Source of the DNA: Rhodocyclus purpureus
GTDB lineage: Bacteria > Pseudomonadota > Gammaproteobacteria > Burkholderiales > Rhodocyclaceae
DNA: 64,000 nt
Assembly: GCF_016653115.1 (NCBI RefSeq)
Contig: NZ_NHRX01000038.1
Location: 97,822 to 161,821 of the forward strand
Reading direction: 5' to 3'
Shown here piece by piece: positions 47,366 through 55,765 of this stretch (position 1 is its first letter; every line of letters starts with the position of its first letter). A model generated the notes under the pieces. That model had not been told where the DNA came from. It saw only the letters and a list, made by a program, of their open reading frames with translations, and made no database searches. The position numbers and the translations under genes are program-made.

Positions 47366-48364
47366 ATGAGCCGCACCGAGCGTTTCTACAAGATCGACCA
47401 GCTGATCCACGACCGACGGCTGGTGCCCTTTGCCGACCTGCAGGAGGCGCTCGGCGTTTCCCGCGCGACCCTGAAACGCGACCTCGAATACATGCGCACC
47501 CGGCTCAACGCGCCGATCGTCTGGGACGCGCGCCAGCGCGGCTACCGTTTCGAGACGCAGTCGACCCGCTTCGGCGGCCAGTACGAGCTGCCGGGGCTGT
47601 GGTTCTCGTCGCAGGAAATCCACGCGCTGCTGACCATGCAGCACCTGCTCGCCAACGTCGAGCCGGGCGGCATGCTGTCGGCGCACGTGCAGCCGCTGAT
47701 CGCGCGCTTGAACGGCATGCTCGGCAGCGTGCATGCGCAGGACAACGCCGCCGAGGAGATTCGCCAGCGCGTGCTCATCGTCGGCATCGACAAGCGCGCG
47801 CTGAAGCTCTTTCATTTCGAGCGCGTCGGCTCGGCGCTGTTGCGCAGGAAGCGCCTGCTGCTCCATTGCCTGGCGCGCGGCAATGCCGAGGCGGGCGAGT
47901 GCGAGGTGTCGCCGCAGCGCATCGTGCACTACCGCGAGAACTGGTATCTCGACGCCTGGTGCCACACCCGCCGCGCACTGCGCAGCTTTCCGATCGACGC
48001 CATCGAGAGCGCCGAGGTCCTCGAAAAGCCGGCGCGCGAGGTCGCCAGGCGCAGCATCGACGCCGTTCTCGGCCCCGGCTACGGGATTTTCGCCGGTCGG
48101 GCGCGGCAGCGGGCGAGCTTGCGCTTCACGCCGGAACGCGCGCGCTGGGTGGCGAACGAGTTCTGGCACAGGCAGCAGAAGGGGCAGTTCGCCGAGGACG
48201 GCAGCTATCTCCTCGAGGTTCCCTACGCCGACGAGCGCGAGCTGCTCGCCGACATCCTTAAGTACGGAGCGGATTGCAAGGTGCTGGCGCCTGAATCGCT
48301 GCGCACTGCGGTGGCAGACGCATTGCGCGCGGCGCTCGCCGCCTACGCAGCCGAAGCGGCCTGA
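47366..48364 (+). CDS. HTH-WYL transcriptional regulator (YafY family)
   Basis: 332 aa. N-terminal DeoR-type winged helix (ERFYKIDQLIHDRRLVPFAD; VSRATLKRDLEYMRTRL). The WYL domain (~140-220) has YRENWYLDAWCHTRRALRSF, whose WYL signature is present, then the WCX C-terminal module (WHRQQKGQFAEDGSYLLEVP; LLADILKYGADCKVLAPESL). Such regulators sense nucleic-acid or metabolite ligands. It probably controls the divergent ydhR-GNAT pair and itself (inference). Confidence 0.88.
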   Translation: MSRTERFYKIDQLIHDRRLVPFADLQEALGVSRATLKRDLEYMRTRLNAPIVWDARQRGYRFETQSTRFGGQYELPGLWFSSQEIHALLTMQHLLANVEPGGMLSAHVQPLIARLNGMLGSVHAQDNAAEEIRQRVLIVGIDKRALKLFHFERVGSALLRRKRLLLHCLARGNAEAGECEVSPQRIVHYRENWYLDAWCHTRRALRSFPIDAIESAEVLEKPAREVARRSIDAVLGPGYGIFAGRARQRASLRFTPERARWVANEFWHRQQKGQFAEDGSYLLEVPYADERELLADILKYGADCKVLAPESLRTAVADALRAALAAYAAEAA

Positions 48365-48370
48365 ACCGCG

Positions 48371-48928
48371 TCAGCAGGCGCTGCGCAGCAGCAGCCCGAT
48401 GCGCTTACCCTCGCCGTCGCGCCGGATGATCGCCTGGCAGTTGCAGACATCCCCGCGATGGACCGTCTCGCGCACGCCGCCCGAACCCGCCCGCGTCTCG
48501 GCCTGCTGCCAGTCGATCGCGCAGCCTGCGGCGCCGAAGGCTGCACGCTCGGCGCCGGCGAGGATCGCTTCGGCGCTTTCACCTTCCGGCAGGACGAAGT
48601 TCGCGCTCTGTTCGAGGTACTCGATGCGCGGGTCGGCAGTGACCCTGAGCCAGCCACCCTGCCGGAAGCGGTACTCCAGCACCGTCACCCCCTCGGCCTG
48701 CAGCCGGATGCTGCAGGCGGCGAGTCCTTCATCCGCCGCCGGGATCGCGTACAGCGGGCTGCGTTCGAGCTGGCGCTGCAGTTCCCGGAGGCCGGCTTCG
48801 TCCGCCAGCGAGGGCGTTCCCTCGACGACCGGGCAGGTGGCGGGCGTCGCGGCCGGACCGGGGAGCACGGAACAGGCCTGCAGCAGGACGGCGACGCCGC
48901 ACAGCGCCAGTCGGGTCGAACGCTTCAT
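48371..48928 (-). CDS. Hypothetical lipoprotein, 185 aa
   Basis: Starts at ATG 48928. Lipoprotein signal peptide MKRSTRLALCGVAVLLQAC with the acylated Cys at 19. The mature part contains RELQRQLERSPLYAIPAADE and a C-terminal NCQAIIRRDGEGKRIGLLLR. Five mature-region Cys residues suggest disulphides. No domain recognised. It is followed by nothing on its strand for 7 bp and is convergent with the WYL gene. Confidence 0.7.
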   Translation of the reverse strand: MKRSTRLALCGVAVLLQACSVLPGPAATPATCPVVEGTPSLADEAGLRELQRQLERSPLYAIPAADEGLAACSIRLQAEGVTVLEYRFRQGGWLRVTADPRIEYLEQSANFVLPEGESAEAILAGAERAAFGAAGCAIDWQQAETRAGSGGVRETVHRGDVCNCQAIIRRDGEGKRIGLLLRSAC

Positions 48929-48947
48929 CGACGGAGCCTCCGTGGCA

Positions 48948-49409
48948 TCAGAACTGCGCGTGCCAGCGCACCAGGCCGCCCTCGTTGTCGAGGAACTTGT
49001 CCAGCCCCGGCAGCGCGCGGATACTCGCCTTGATCGCCTCGGCATCCTCCTCGACCGGGCGCACGTCGAAGGCCATTCCCGACAGGTGGCGGCTGAAGCT
49101 GCCGAGTTCGGCATCGCTCGCGGCGGTGAGTACCGACAGCAGTCCCTCGGCGATCTCTGCCCGCGTCTTCCGCTCGGGGTGTTCGTCCACCCACTGCTGG
49201 CACTTGCGGCGCAGCGCGCTCTCCTTGTAGGTCTCCTCGATCCAGCGGCGATTGACGAGCACGTTGCCGGCCATCGCGCGCGCCTGATCCTCCACGTTGC
49301 GCCGGCCGCTGGTGAATTCCACAGCCGGACGTGCCCGCTTCAGCGCATAGGCCGCCGCGCGCGCGACCGGCGCCAAGTCCAGTGCCTCGATCTGCTCATC
49401 GATGTCCAT
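48948..49409 (-). CDS. M15-like peptidase (phage endolysin-type D,D-carboxypeptidase fold)
   Basis: 153 aa from ATG 49409 with GGGAG upstream. VEFTSGRRNVEDQARAMAGN and SFSRHLSGMAFDVRPVEED carry the S-x-H-xxG-x-A-x-D zinc signature of M15 peptidases, and the end GGLVRWHAQF supplies the third histidine. The protein is cytoplasmic by sequence, with no signal peptide, like phage lysins. It may be a domesticated endolysin or a cell-wall enzyme released by another route. Phage genes are not seen nearby. Confidence 0.65.
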   Translation of the reverse strand: MDIDEQIEALDLAPVARAAAYALKRARPAVEFTSGRRNVEDQARAMAGNVLVNRRWIEETYKESALRRKCQQWVDEHPERKTRAEIAEGLLSVLTAASDAELGSFSRHLSGMAFDVRPVEEDAEAIKASIRALPGLDKFLDNEGGLVRWHAQF

Positions 49410-49647
49410 GTCGTCTCCCGTCTCCCCGCCCGCCCACTGGCGCCGGGCAAGCGGCGAACGCTCAGATACGCGTTTTGGCTGCCATCCCGTGCGACTATAC
49501 AGCGCGTGGGACTGGAGTCGTAGCGCCCCGCCAGCAGGCGATTTGCCTATCTGGAAGCAACATACCGGTCGATACGCTGTCCGAGCACTTGGCGACGGGC
49601 TTTCGCGGTCGCCCATCGACCCTCAACCGGCACGGAAACTCCTCACG

Positions 49648-50262
49648 ATGAAACGTCTCCTCGCCCTCTTCACCGCGCTCTGTCTCGGTCTTGCCATGCC
49701 GCTGGCCAGGGCCGACGCGGACCCCGGCTACACGGTAGTGCACAGCTATTCCGACTTCGAAGTGCGTGACTACGCGCCTTACCTGGTCGCCGAGGTCGTC
49801 GTTCCCGGCCCCGCCGACGAGGCCGGGAACCAGGGCTTCCGCATCCTCGCCGGCTACATTTTCGGCAAGAACAAGGGTGCGAAGAAGATCGCCATGACGA
49901 CACCGGTCACGCAGACGCCCGTGCCGACCAAAATCGCGATGACGGCGCCGGTGACGCAGGCCGCTGCCGAAGACGGCTTCGTCATCCAGTTCAGGATGCC
50001 CGACGAATTCACGCTCGACACGCTGCCGGAGCCGCTCGACGCGCGCGTCAAGCTCAGGGAGGTCGTACCGGGCCGCCTGGCCGTCATCCGCTATTCGGGC
50101 ACCTGGTCCGAGGCCAACTACGACGAGCACCTGCAGAAGTTGCAGCAGGCCGTCGCCGCCGCCGGCCTGCGCACCACCGGCAACCCCATCTACTCGCGCT
50201 ACAACGCCCCCTTCGTCCCCTGGTTCCTGCGCCGCAACGAGATCTGGCTGAAGGTGGACTGA
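49648..50262 (+). CDS. SOUL heme-binding family protein, exported (paralogue 2)
   Basis: 204 aa from ATG 49648. Signal peptide MKRLLALFTALCLGLAMPLA. SOUL domain with FEVRDYAPYLVAEVVVPG, the doublet MTTPVTQ / MTAPVTQ and C-terminal PWFLRRNEIWLKVD, identical in its last 14 residues to paralogue 1 at 21097-21717. The shared GNQGFRILAGYIFGKNKG block also matches, so the two are paralogues within one genome. It lies 20 bp before the DUF2252 gene and is probably co-transcribed with it. Confidence 0.85.
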   Translation: MKRLLALFTALCLGLAMPLARADADPGYTVVHSYSDFEVRDYAPYLVAEVVVPGPADEAGNQGFRILAGYIFGKNKGAKKIAMTTPVTQTPVPTKIAMTAPVTQAAAEDGFVIQFRMPDEFTLDTLPEPLDARVKLREVVPGRLAVIRYSGTWSEANYDEHLQKLQQAVAAAGLRTTGNPIYSRYNAPFVPWFLRRNEIWLKVD

Positions 50263-50282
50263 CGCTGCGTAACGAGGTCCCT

Positions 50283-51521
50283 GTGCCCACGCACTCCTTT
50301 ATCGAGAACGTCATGAAGCAAATGCCCAAGGAATCGCTCGCCGCAGCCATCCGCCGTCACAACGCCGGCCGCGATCCCGAGCGGCTGGCGATGAAGTTCG
50401 CGAAGATGCGGGAAAGCCCCTTCGTCTTCCTGCGCGGCGCCTGCCATCTGTTCTACGACGCGCTGCCCGATCGTCCGGCGCTGACCCAAGCGCCGCTGGC
50501 CTGGTGTTGCGGCGACCTGCATTTCGAGAATTTCGGCAGCTACAAGGCCGACAACCGGCTCGTCTACTTCGACATCAACGACTTCGACGAGGCGGCGCTG
50601 GCGCCCTGCACCTGGGACATCGTCCGCCTGCTCACCAGCCTGCGCTGCGGCGCCGACGCGCTGCATGCCTCGCCGGGCGAAGCGCTGGCGGTCAGCCGCG
50701 ATTGCCTGTCCGCCTACCGCGCCGCGCTGATCCGCGGCAAGCCGCTCTGGGTCGAGCGCGACACGGCCGGCGGACTCGTGCGTGAGCTGCTCGCCGGCCT
50801 GCACGAGCGCAAGCGCGACGATCACCTCGATCGTTACACCCTGCGCAAGGGCGACTGGCGTCGGCTGAAGCTCGACGGGGGCAGGACCTTGCCGGCCTCG
50901 GACGACGAGCAGCGTCGTGTCGGCGAGTTCATGGTCCGCTTCGCCGCCGCCCGGCCCGATCCCGGATTTTTCAGCGTGCTCGATATCGGGCGGCGGATCG
51001 CCGGCACCGGCAGCCTCGGCGTTGCCCGCTACGTGATCCTGATCGAGGGCAAGGGCTCGCCGGACGGCAACTATCTGCTCGACTTGAAGGAAGCCAGTCC
51101 GTCGGCGCTCGTTCCGCGGCTGCAGGAACTGGGCATCCGGCAGCCGTGCTGGGCCGACGAGGCCGAGCGCATCGTCGGCGTGCAGAAACGCCTGCAGGCA
51201 GTCGACCACGCCTTCCTGTTTGCGGCGCAGCTCGACGGCGCGCCGTTCATCCTGCGCGCCCTGCAGCCGGCGGAGGATCGCGTCGCCATCGGCGAATGGG
51301 GGCACAAGCTCGATCGCCTGCGCGAAGTCGTCGTCACGCTCGGGCAGGTCCTCGCCTGGGACCAGCTGCGCGCCGCCGGGCGTGCCGGCGCCGCCTGTGC
51401 CGACGCGCTCGCCGAGTTCGCCAGTGGCGACGACTGGTCGGCGGAGGTCCTGGACGTCGCCGACGCGATGAGCGAACTGACGCGCGCGCAATGGCAGGCG
51501 TTCTGCGAGGACGGGCCCTGA
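50283..51521 (+). CDS. DUF2252-family protein
   Basis: 412 aa from GTG 50283 (ATG 50313 is the alternative). DUF2252 hallmarks: MRESPFVFLRGACHLFYDAL, WCCGDLHFENFGSYKADNRL, VYFDINDFDEAALAPCTWDI, VRLLTSLRCG. The DLH-ENFG and DIND-DE segments resemble the catalytic loop and metal site of aminoglycoside-phosphotransferase/kinase folds, so a small-molecule kinase is likely. Substrate unknown. 20 bp after the SOUL gene. Confidence 0.83.
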   Translation: MPTHSFIENVMKQMPKESLAAAIRRHNAGRDPERLAMKFAKMRESPFVFLRGACHLFYDALPDRPALTQAPLAWCCGDLHFENFGSYKADNRLVYFDINDFDEAALAPCTWDIVRLLTSLRCGADALHASPGEALAVSRDCLSAYRAALIRGKPLWVERDTAGGLVRELLAGLHERKRDDHLDRYTLRKGDWRRLKLDGGRTLPASDDEQRRVGEFMVRFAAARPDPGFFSVLDIGRRIAGTGSLGVARYVILIEGKGSPDGNYLLDLKEASPSALVPRLQELGIRQPCWADEAERIVGVQKRLQAVDHAFLFAAQLDGAPFILRALQPAEDRVAIGEWGHKLDRLREVVVTLGQVLAWDQLRAAGRAGAACADALAEFASGDDWSAEVLDVADAMSELTRAQWQAFCEDGP

Positions 51522-51550
51522 ATTCGCGCGCTGAGCCCGGCGCAGGCTGC

Positions 51551-51964
51551 TCAGCCGATCACCGTGACCACCACCTGCCGCGTGTGTCCCGCGTGGCGGT
51601 GTTCCCACAGATACACCCCCTGCCAGGTTCCCAGCAGCAGCCTGCCGTCGCCGACCGGGACCTGCAGCGACACGCCCGAGAGCACGCTGCGCCCGTGCGC
51701 CGCCATGTCGTCGTCGCCCTCGTCGGCGTGGCGGTAGGCCGGGTCGCCGTCGGGGGCCCAGCGCGCGGCGAGGGTTTCCAGGTCGCGGCGGACCGCGGGG
51801 TCGGCGTTTTCGGTGATGGTCAGCGAGCAGCTGGTGTGACGGACGAAGACGTTGCACAGGCCGACCCTGACGCCGCTGCCGCGCACGACGTGCGCGACTT
51901 CGTCGGTGATCTCGGTGAAGCCGCGCCCGCGCGTGGCGATGGAGAGGATCGTTTGTGCGCTCAT
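51551..51964 (-). CDS. YjbQ/UPF0047 family protein
   Basis: 137 aa from ATG 51964. Family signatures: GFTEITDEVAHVVRGSGVRV, LCNVFVRHTSCSLTITENAD, HADEGDDDMAAHGRSVLSGV, LGTWQGVYLWEHRH. The His/Asp/Glu cluster is the putative active site. E. coli YjbQ has weak thiamine-phosphate-synthase-like activity, so it is often named secondary thiamine-phosphate synthase; its real role is unclear. It starts 22 bp after the NERD helicase on the same strand. Confidence 0.88.
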   Translation of the reverse strand: MSAQTILSIATRGRGFTEITDEVAHVVRGSGVRVGLCNVFVRHTSCSLTITENADPAVRRDLETLAARWAPDGDPAYRHADEGDDDMAAHGRSVLSGVSLQVPVGDGRLLLGTWQGVYLWEHRHAGHTRQVVVTVIG

Positions 51965-51986
51965 GCTCGTTTCCAGTGCAGCAGGC

Positions 51987-53669
51987 TCATAAGCTACCCG
52001 CCGGCAGCAGGCGTGCGGAGTTTTCCGAGAGGACCAGCGCCAGACGCATCGTCGCCCGCGTCGCGCCGACGAAGAGGCGGCGGATCGCACGTTCGTCGAG
52101 GGTCGCGAAGTCGATCTCGGTGAAGATCACGCAGGGCGCGGCACGGCCCTTGAAGCGGTGCACCGAGTCGATCAGGATGTCGCCGTCGGTGGTCTCCTGG
52201 CTGCCGAGGAGGTCGTAGCGTCCGGTCGGTGCGCGCAGCGGATAGGGGCCGAGGCGTTCGAAGGACGTCAGCTGCGAGTGCTCGCGACCGCGGTAGGTGA
52301 CGAGCGCGATGTGCGGGCGGCGGAAGCCGGCGCCGATGGCGCGGGTGATCGCGGCGACGGTCTTGGCGACGAGGTCGGCGCCGTCGCGATAGGTGCTGAT
52401 GTCGACCTGGCCGCCGGCGATCGGGCTTCCGGATTCTGCGGGCGGGGCCAGCGGCAGCAGCCGGTTGAGCAGCTCGACGATGGCGCGCGGGCTGCGGTAG
52501 TTGGTCTGTGCGCGCATCGTCACCCAGCCGTCGAGCGGCACCGGCTGCCTGCCGTAGAGGTTCTGCATCGGGTCTTCGAGCCACCAGGCGCGACCGCCGG
52601 GGCGCAGCAGGCGGAGCAGGTTGTTCGCCCAGCCGGGCTCGAAGTCCTGGCCTTCGTCGACGATCAGCTCGTCGAACAGCCAGTCGTGTGGCCGTGACTT
52701 GTCGAGCGCCGAGGCCGGGTTGAAGGTGTCGAGCACCGCCTCCAGCCGCGCGAAGGCGCCCGGCTTCGAGAAATCGACCGGGTGGCCCGTGGTGCGGCTG
52801 ATGCGGTCGGCGAGCTGGTGGTAGGTGGCGACCTCGCCGCCTGCCGGCGCGATTGAAGCGATGTGGTCGGCGAGCGGCCGGTTGTAGCAGACGTAGAGCG
52901 GTCGCCGTCCGCCGGCCAGCGCGTCGCGGAAGACCGCCATCGCCAGCTGCGTCTTGCCGGAGCCGGCGGAGGCGACGACGCGCAGGCGGAACGGATCGAC
53001 CTCGATCTTGCGCGCCCAGTACGCGAGACCGCCGGCGAGTCGCGTATACAGCGCCTCCGCTTCGCCGACGACGGCGTTCACCTCGGGGACGAGTTCAAGC
53101 ATGTCGCTGAAGAAGCGCAGGATCTTCGGCCGCGTCGCCAGCACTTCACCTTCGTCCGGCAGGATGCGGCGGATGGTGTCGATGAGTTGGTCTCGCCGGC
53201 GCGCGTCGACGATGCGCGCCGGGTCGATTCCCGCCGATCCCGGCTCGCGCACCGTGTAGTCGGGGCAGTAGAGCAGGGTGTCGACCGTCGGCGGTGCCTC
53301 AGCGGCTTTCCTGCATGCCTCGCAGTAGTGGCGCAGGCGCGCGCGCAGCGCATCGGCGGTGCGCGCCAGATCGAGTGCGACGTTCTTTTCCGCCTGCGGG
53401 TAGCGTTTCACCAGCCCCTGCGCCGTCTCGCCGAGGAAGCCCGATTTCTGCTCGATCAGCAGCACGTGGCCGCCCGGCCCGACGATCGCGAAGTCGATCT
53501 CGCCGACGACGGCGAAGCGCTCCTCGCCGACGCGGGTCCAGTGCACGCCGTGGAAGACCGCGTAACGCTCGTTGAGACCGTCGGCGAGCAGTGCCAGCGT
53601 CTGCAGTTCGCGCGCCGCGGCGCCGCTGGCGCGCATCTCGCGCCAGCCGTCGGGGAATACTCGGGCCAT
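51987..53669 (-). CDS. NERD-nuclease / UvrD-like helicase protein
   Basis: 560 aa from ATG 53669. The N-terminal NERD-like nuclease region contains VVGEIDFAIVGPGGHVLLIE and QKSGF, giving the E-(x)n-D...E-x-K order of restriction-like nucleases. Helicase core: RVVASAGSGKTQLAMAVFRD (Walker A), LIVDEGQDFEPGW (motif II, DEGQD), AQTNYRSPRAIVELLNRLLP (motif IV), DSVHRFKGRAAPCVIFTEI (motif V), RRLFVGATRATMRLALVL (motif VI). It is probably a DNA repair or defence enzyme; no restriction partner is nearby. Confidence 0.82.
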   Translation of the reverse strand: MARVFPDGWREMRASGAAARELQTLALLADGLNERYAVFHGVHWTRVGEERFAVVGEIDFAIVGPGGHVLLIEQKSGFLGETAQGLVKRYPQAEKNVALDLARTADALRARLRHYCEACRKAAEAPPTVDTLLYCPDYTVREPGSAGIDPARIVDARRRDQLIDTIRRILPDEGEVLATRPKILRFFSDMLELVPEVNAVVGEAEALYTRLAGGLAYWARKIEVDPFRLRVVASAGSGKTQLAMAVFRDALAGGRRPLYVCYNRPLADHIASIAPAGGEVATYHQLADRISRTTGHPVDFSKPGAFARLEAVLDTFNPASALDKSRPHDWLFDELIVDEGQDFEPGWANNLLRLLRPGGRAWWLEDPMQNLYGRQPVPLDGWVTMRAQTNYRSPRAIVELLNRLLPLAPPAESGSPIAGGQVDISTYRDGADLVAKTVAAITRAIGAGFRRPHIALVTYRGREHSQLTSFERLGPYPLRAPTGRYDLLGSQETTDGDILIDSVHRFKGRAAPCVIFTEIDFATLDERAIRRLFVGATRATMRLALVLSENSARLLPAGSL

Positions 53670-53840
53670 TGTTGACTTGCCTTGTGTTGGGAGGCTGCGT
53701 CCTGGGTCGGATTTCGGTGAGATTCGTCGCGCCATGATAGCGAAGCTGGTGCTCCCTTGGGGGCGCCTGCCGTCGTCGTGAGCAGCCTTCTCGATTGGTA
53801 TATACTTCAGCTATATCCAGTTGCTCTCGAAGAGGACGCC

Positions 53841-54074
53841 ATGACGCTCACCACCGTTTTTACCAACAACCGCAGCCAGGCCGTCCGGCTGCCGGCCGAC
53901 TTGCGTTTTCCTGACAGTGTGAAGAAGGTCGATGTCCGGGCGCGTGGCAATGAGCGCATCATTGCGCCGGCAGGGCAGACTTGGGACAGCTTCTTTCTGG
54001 ATACGCCACCGGTTGCGGACGATTTTCTGGAGGTGCGCGCGAGCCAGGATCAGCCTGAGCGCGAGGCGCTGTGA
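53841..54074 (+). CDS. vapB: VapB-family antitoxin
   Basis: 77 aa from ATG 53841. N-terminal AbrB-like DNA-binding strand-helix motif TLTTVFTNNRSQAVRLPADL is typical for VapB; the C-terminal part (WDSFFLDTPPVADDFLEVRA) is the toxin-binding arm. An AT-rich stretch with GGTATATAC and TATATCC halves (53797-53819) lies just upstream and is likely the promoter/operator. It overlaps vapC as TGATG. Confidence 0.88.
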   Translation: MTLTTVFTNNRSQAVRLPADLRFPDSVKKVDVRARGNERIIAPAGQTWDSFFLDTPPVADDFLEVRASQDQPEREAL

Positions 54075-54475
54075 TGCTGCGCTACTTGCTCGACACGAAT
54101 ATCGTCATTTACGTCATCAAGCGCCGCCCTCTGGCTCTCCTGCAGATCTTCAATGAGCATGCTGGCCATATGGCCATTTCGTCGATCACGCTGGCAGAAC
54201 TGCTGCACGGCGCCGAAAAGAGCAATGCGCCGGGGCGTTCGTTGGCGGTCGTCGAAGATTTTTGCAGCCGCCTCGAGGTGCTGCCTTACGGCCCCAAGGC
54301 GGCGCAGCACTACGGCAGCATCCGGGCTGCGCTGGAAAAGCGAGGGCAGATCATCGGCGTCAACGATTTGCACATCGCCGCTCACGCCCGCAGCGAAGGA
54401 CTTACGCTCGTGTCCAATAATCTGCGTGAATTCGAGCGGGTCGAGGCCCTGCAACTGGCGAACTGGGTGGTTTGA
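54074..54475 (+). CDS. vapC: VapC-family PIN-domain ribonuclease toxin
   Basis: 133 aa from ATG 54074 (GTG 54071 is possible). PIN domain with the acidic Mg2+ site: LLDTNIVIYVIKRRPLALLQ (Asp), SSITLAELLHGAEKS (Glu), GVNDLHIAAHARSEG (Asp), and LVSNNLREFERVEAL at the end. Cleaves tRNA or rRNA when released from VapB. The pair sits exactly at the left border of the photosynthesis genes, where bchC is commonly found in related clusters. Confidence 0.92.
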   Translation: MLRYLLDTNIVIYVIKRRPLALLQIFNEHAGHMAISSITLAELLHGAEKSNAPGRSLAVVEDFCSRLEVLPYGPKAAQHYGSIRAALEKRGQIIGVNDLHIAAHARSEGLTLVSNNLREFERVEALQLANWVV

Positions 54476-54670
54476 CGGGGTAATTCGCTTGTGACCCGGA
54501 TTTCCCGTGGTCCTTCGGCAAGCCCGACTGGCTGCCGACTGCCCGTTTGCCCCTCGCATGGCATCGATCCTGTGGACGGCTTGCCTGCCATGCTCCGGCG
54601 AATGTCATAACCATCTGAAGATTAGTGTTTTTCTCCCCGGCGAGCGCTTCGCGGCGGCGCCGTGTTCAGG

Positions 54671-54698
54671 TTGACAGGCATCCTTCGCAGAGTAAACT
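54671..54698 (+). promoter_or_regulatory. Candidate bchX promoter
   Basis: TTGACA (54671-54676), 16-base spacer ending GCAGAG, TAAACT (54693-54698), then TGCGCG. It has the same layout as the puf promoter at 62932-62959. The gap 54476-54779 (304 bp) otherwise shows no gene. Start codon of bchX is 82 bases downstream of the -10. Confidence 0.55.
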
Positions 54699-54779
54699 TG
54701 CGCGCTTCTAAAAGATGCCCCCGGGCAATGCGGTCGTATTTGGCGGCCGCCGGCGCGGGTTTCCATTGGAGACGGGTGA

Positions 54780-55763
54780 ATGACGCAAGGCCAGGACAAT
54801 ACCGCGCAGCCGCTGGTGCGCATGGACGCGACGGCGGCGCCGCAAGGCGAGGGCAAGCGCGAGACGCAGATCATCGCCATCTACGGCAAGGGCGGCATCG
54901 GCAAGAGCTTCACCCTGTCGAACCTCTCCTACATGCTGGCGCAGCAGGGCAAGCGCGTGCTCCTGATCGGTTGCGATCCGAAGAGCGACACCACCTCGCT
55001 GCTTTTCGCCGGGCGCAGCATCCCGACCATCATCGAGACCTCGTCGAAGAAGAAGGCGGCCGGCGAGGAAGTGACGATCGGCGACGTCTGCTTCCGTCGT
55101 CACGGCGTCTATGCGATGGAACTCGGCGGTCCGGAAGTCGGCCGCGGCTGCGGCGGACGCGGCATCATCCACGGCTTCGAACTGCTCGAAAAACTCGGCT
55201 TCCACGAGTGGGACTTCGACTACGTCCTGCTCGACTTCCTCGGTGACGTCGTCTGCGGTGGCTTCGGCCTGCCGATCGCCCGCGACATGTGCCAGAAGGT
55301 GATCGTCGTCGGTTCCAACGACCTGCAGTCGCTCTACGTGGCCAACAACGTCTGCTCGGCGGTCGATTACTTCCGCAAGCTCGGCGGCAACGTCGGCGTT
55401 GCCGGCATCGTCATCAACAAGGACGACGGCACCGGCGAGGCGCAGGCCTTCGCCAAGTCGGTCGGCATCCCGATCCTCGCCGAGATCCCCGCCGACGAGG
55501 ACATCCGCCGCAAGAGCGCGGCCTACCAGATCATCGCCAAGCCCGACGGCCAGTACGGACCGCTGTTCGCGGCGCTGGCGCAGCAGGTCGCCGACGCGCC
55601 GCCCGTGCGCCCGGCGCCGCTCTCGCAGGAAGGCCTGCTCGGCCTCTTCTCCAGCGACGCGACCGGTCGCGACATCGTCCTCGAACCGGCGACTGCCGAA
55701 GACATGCGTGGCGGCAAGATCGTCGTCAAGCCGTCGCTCGAAGTCGTCTACGAAAGCGAGTGA
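54780..55763 (+). CDS. bchX: Chlorophyllide a reductase iron protein, subunit X
   Basis: 327 aa. NifH-like ATPase of the reductase that converts chlorophyllide a to 3-vinyl bacteriochlorophyllide a. P-loop IYGKGGIGKSFTLSNLSYML (~33-52), Cys ligands of the bridging [4Fe-4S] in GRGCGGRG and VVCGGFGLP, and LIGCDPKSDTTSLLF as in NifH. ATG 54780 has GGAGACGGGTG upstream. It is followed 2 bp later by bchY. The acidic N-terminal extension before the P-loop is usual for BchX. Confidence 0.97.
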   Translation: MTQGQDNTAQPLVRMDATAAPQGEGKRETQIIAIYGKGGIGKSFTLSNLSYMLAQQGKRVLLIGCDPKSDTTSLLFAGRSIPTIIETSSKKKAAGEEVTIGDVCFRRHGVYAMELGGPEVGRGCGGRGIIHGFELLEKLGFHEWDFDYVLLDFLGDVVCGGFGLPIARDMCQKVIVVGSNDLQSLYVANNVCSAVDYFRKLGGNVGVAGIVINKDDGTGEAQAFAKSVGIPILAEIPADEDIRRKSAAYQIIAKPDGQYGPLFAALAQQVADAPPVRPAPLSQEGLLGLFSSDATGRDIVLEPATAEDMRGGKIVVKPSLEVVYESE

Positions 55764-55765
55764 GC

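Noticed and set aside
49402..49647. An N-terminal extension of the second SOUL gene reaching 49402
   Set aside because: The signal peptide begins at ATG 49648; the extension would place it internally and overlaps the M15-like gene start region.
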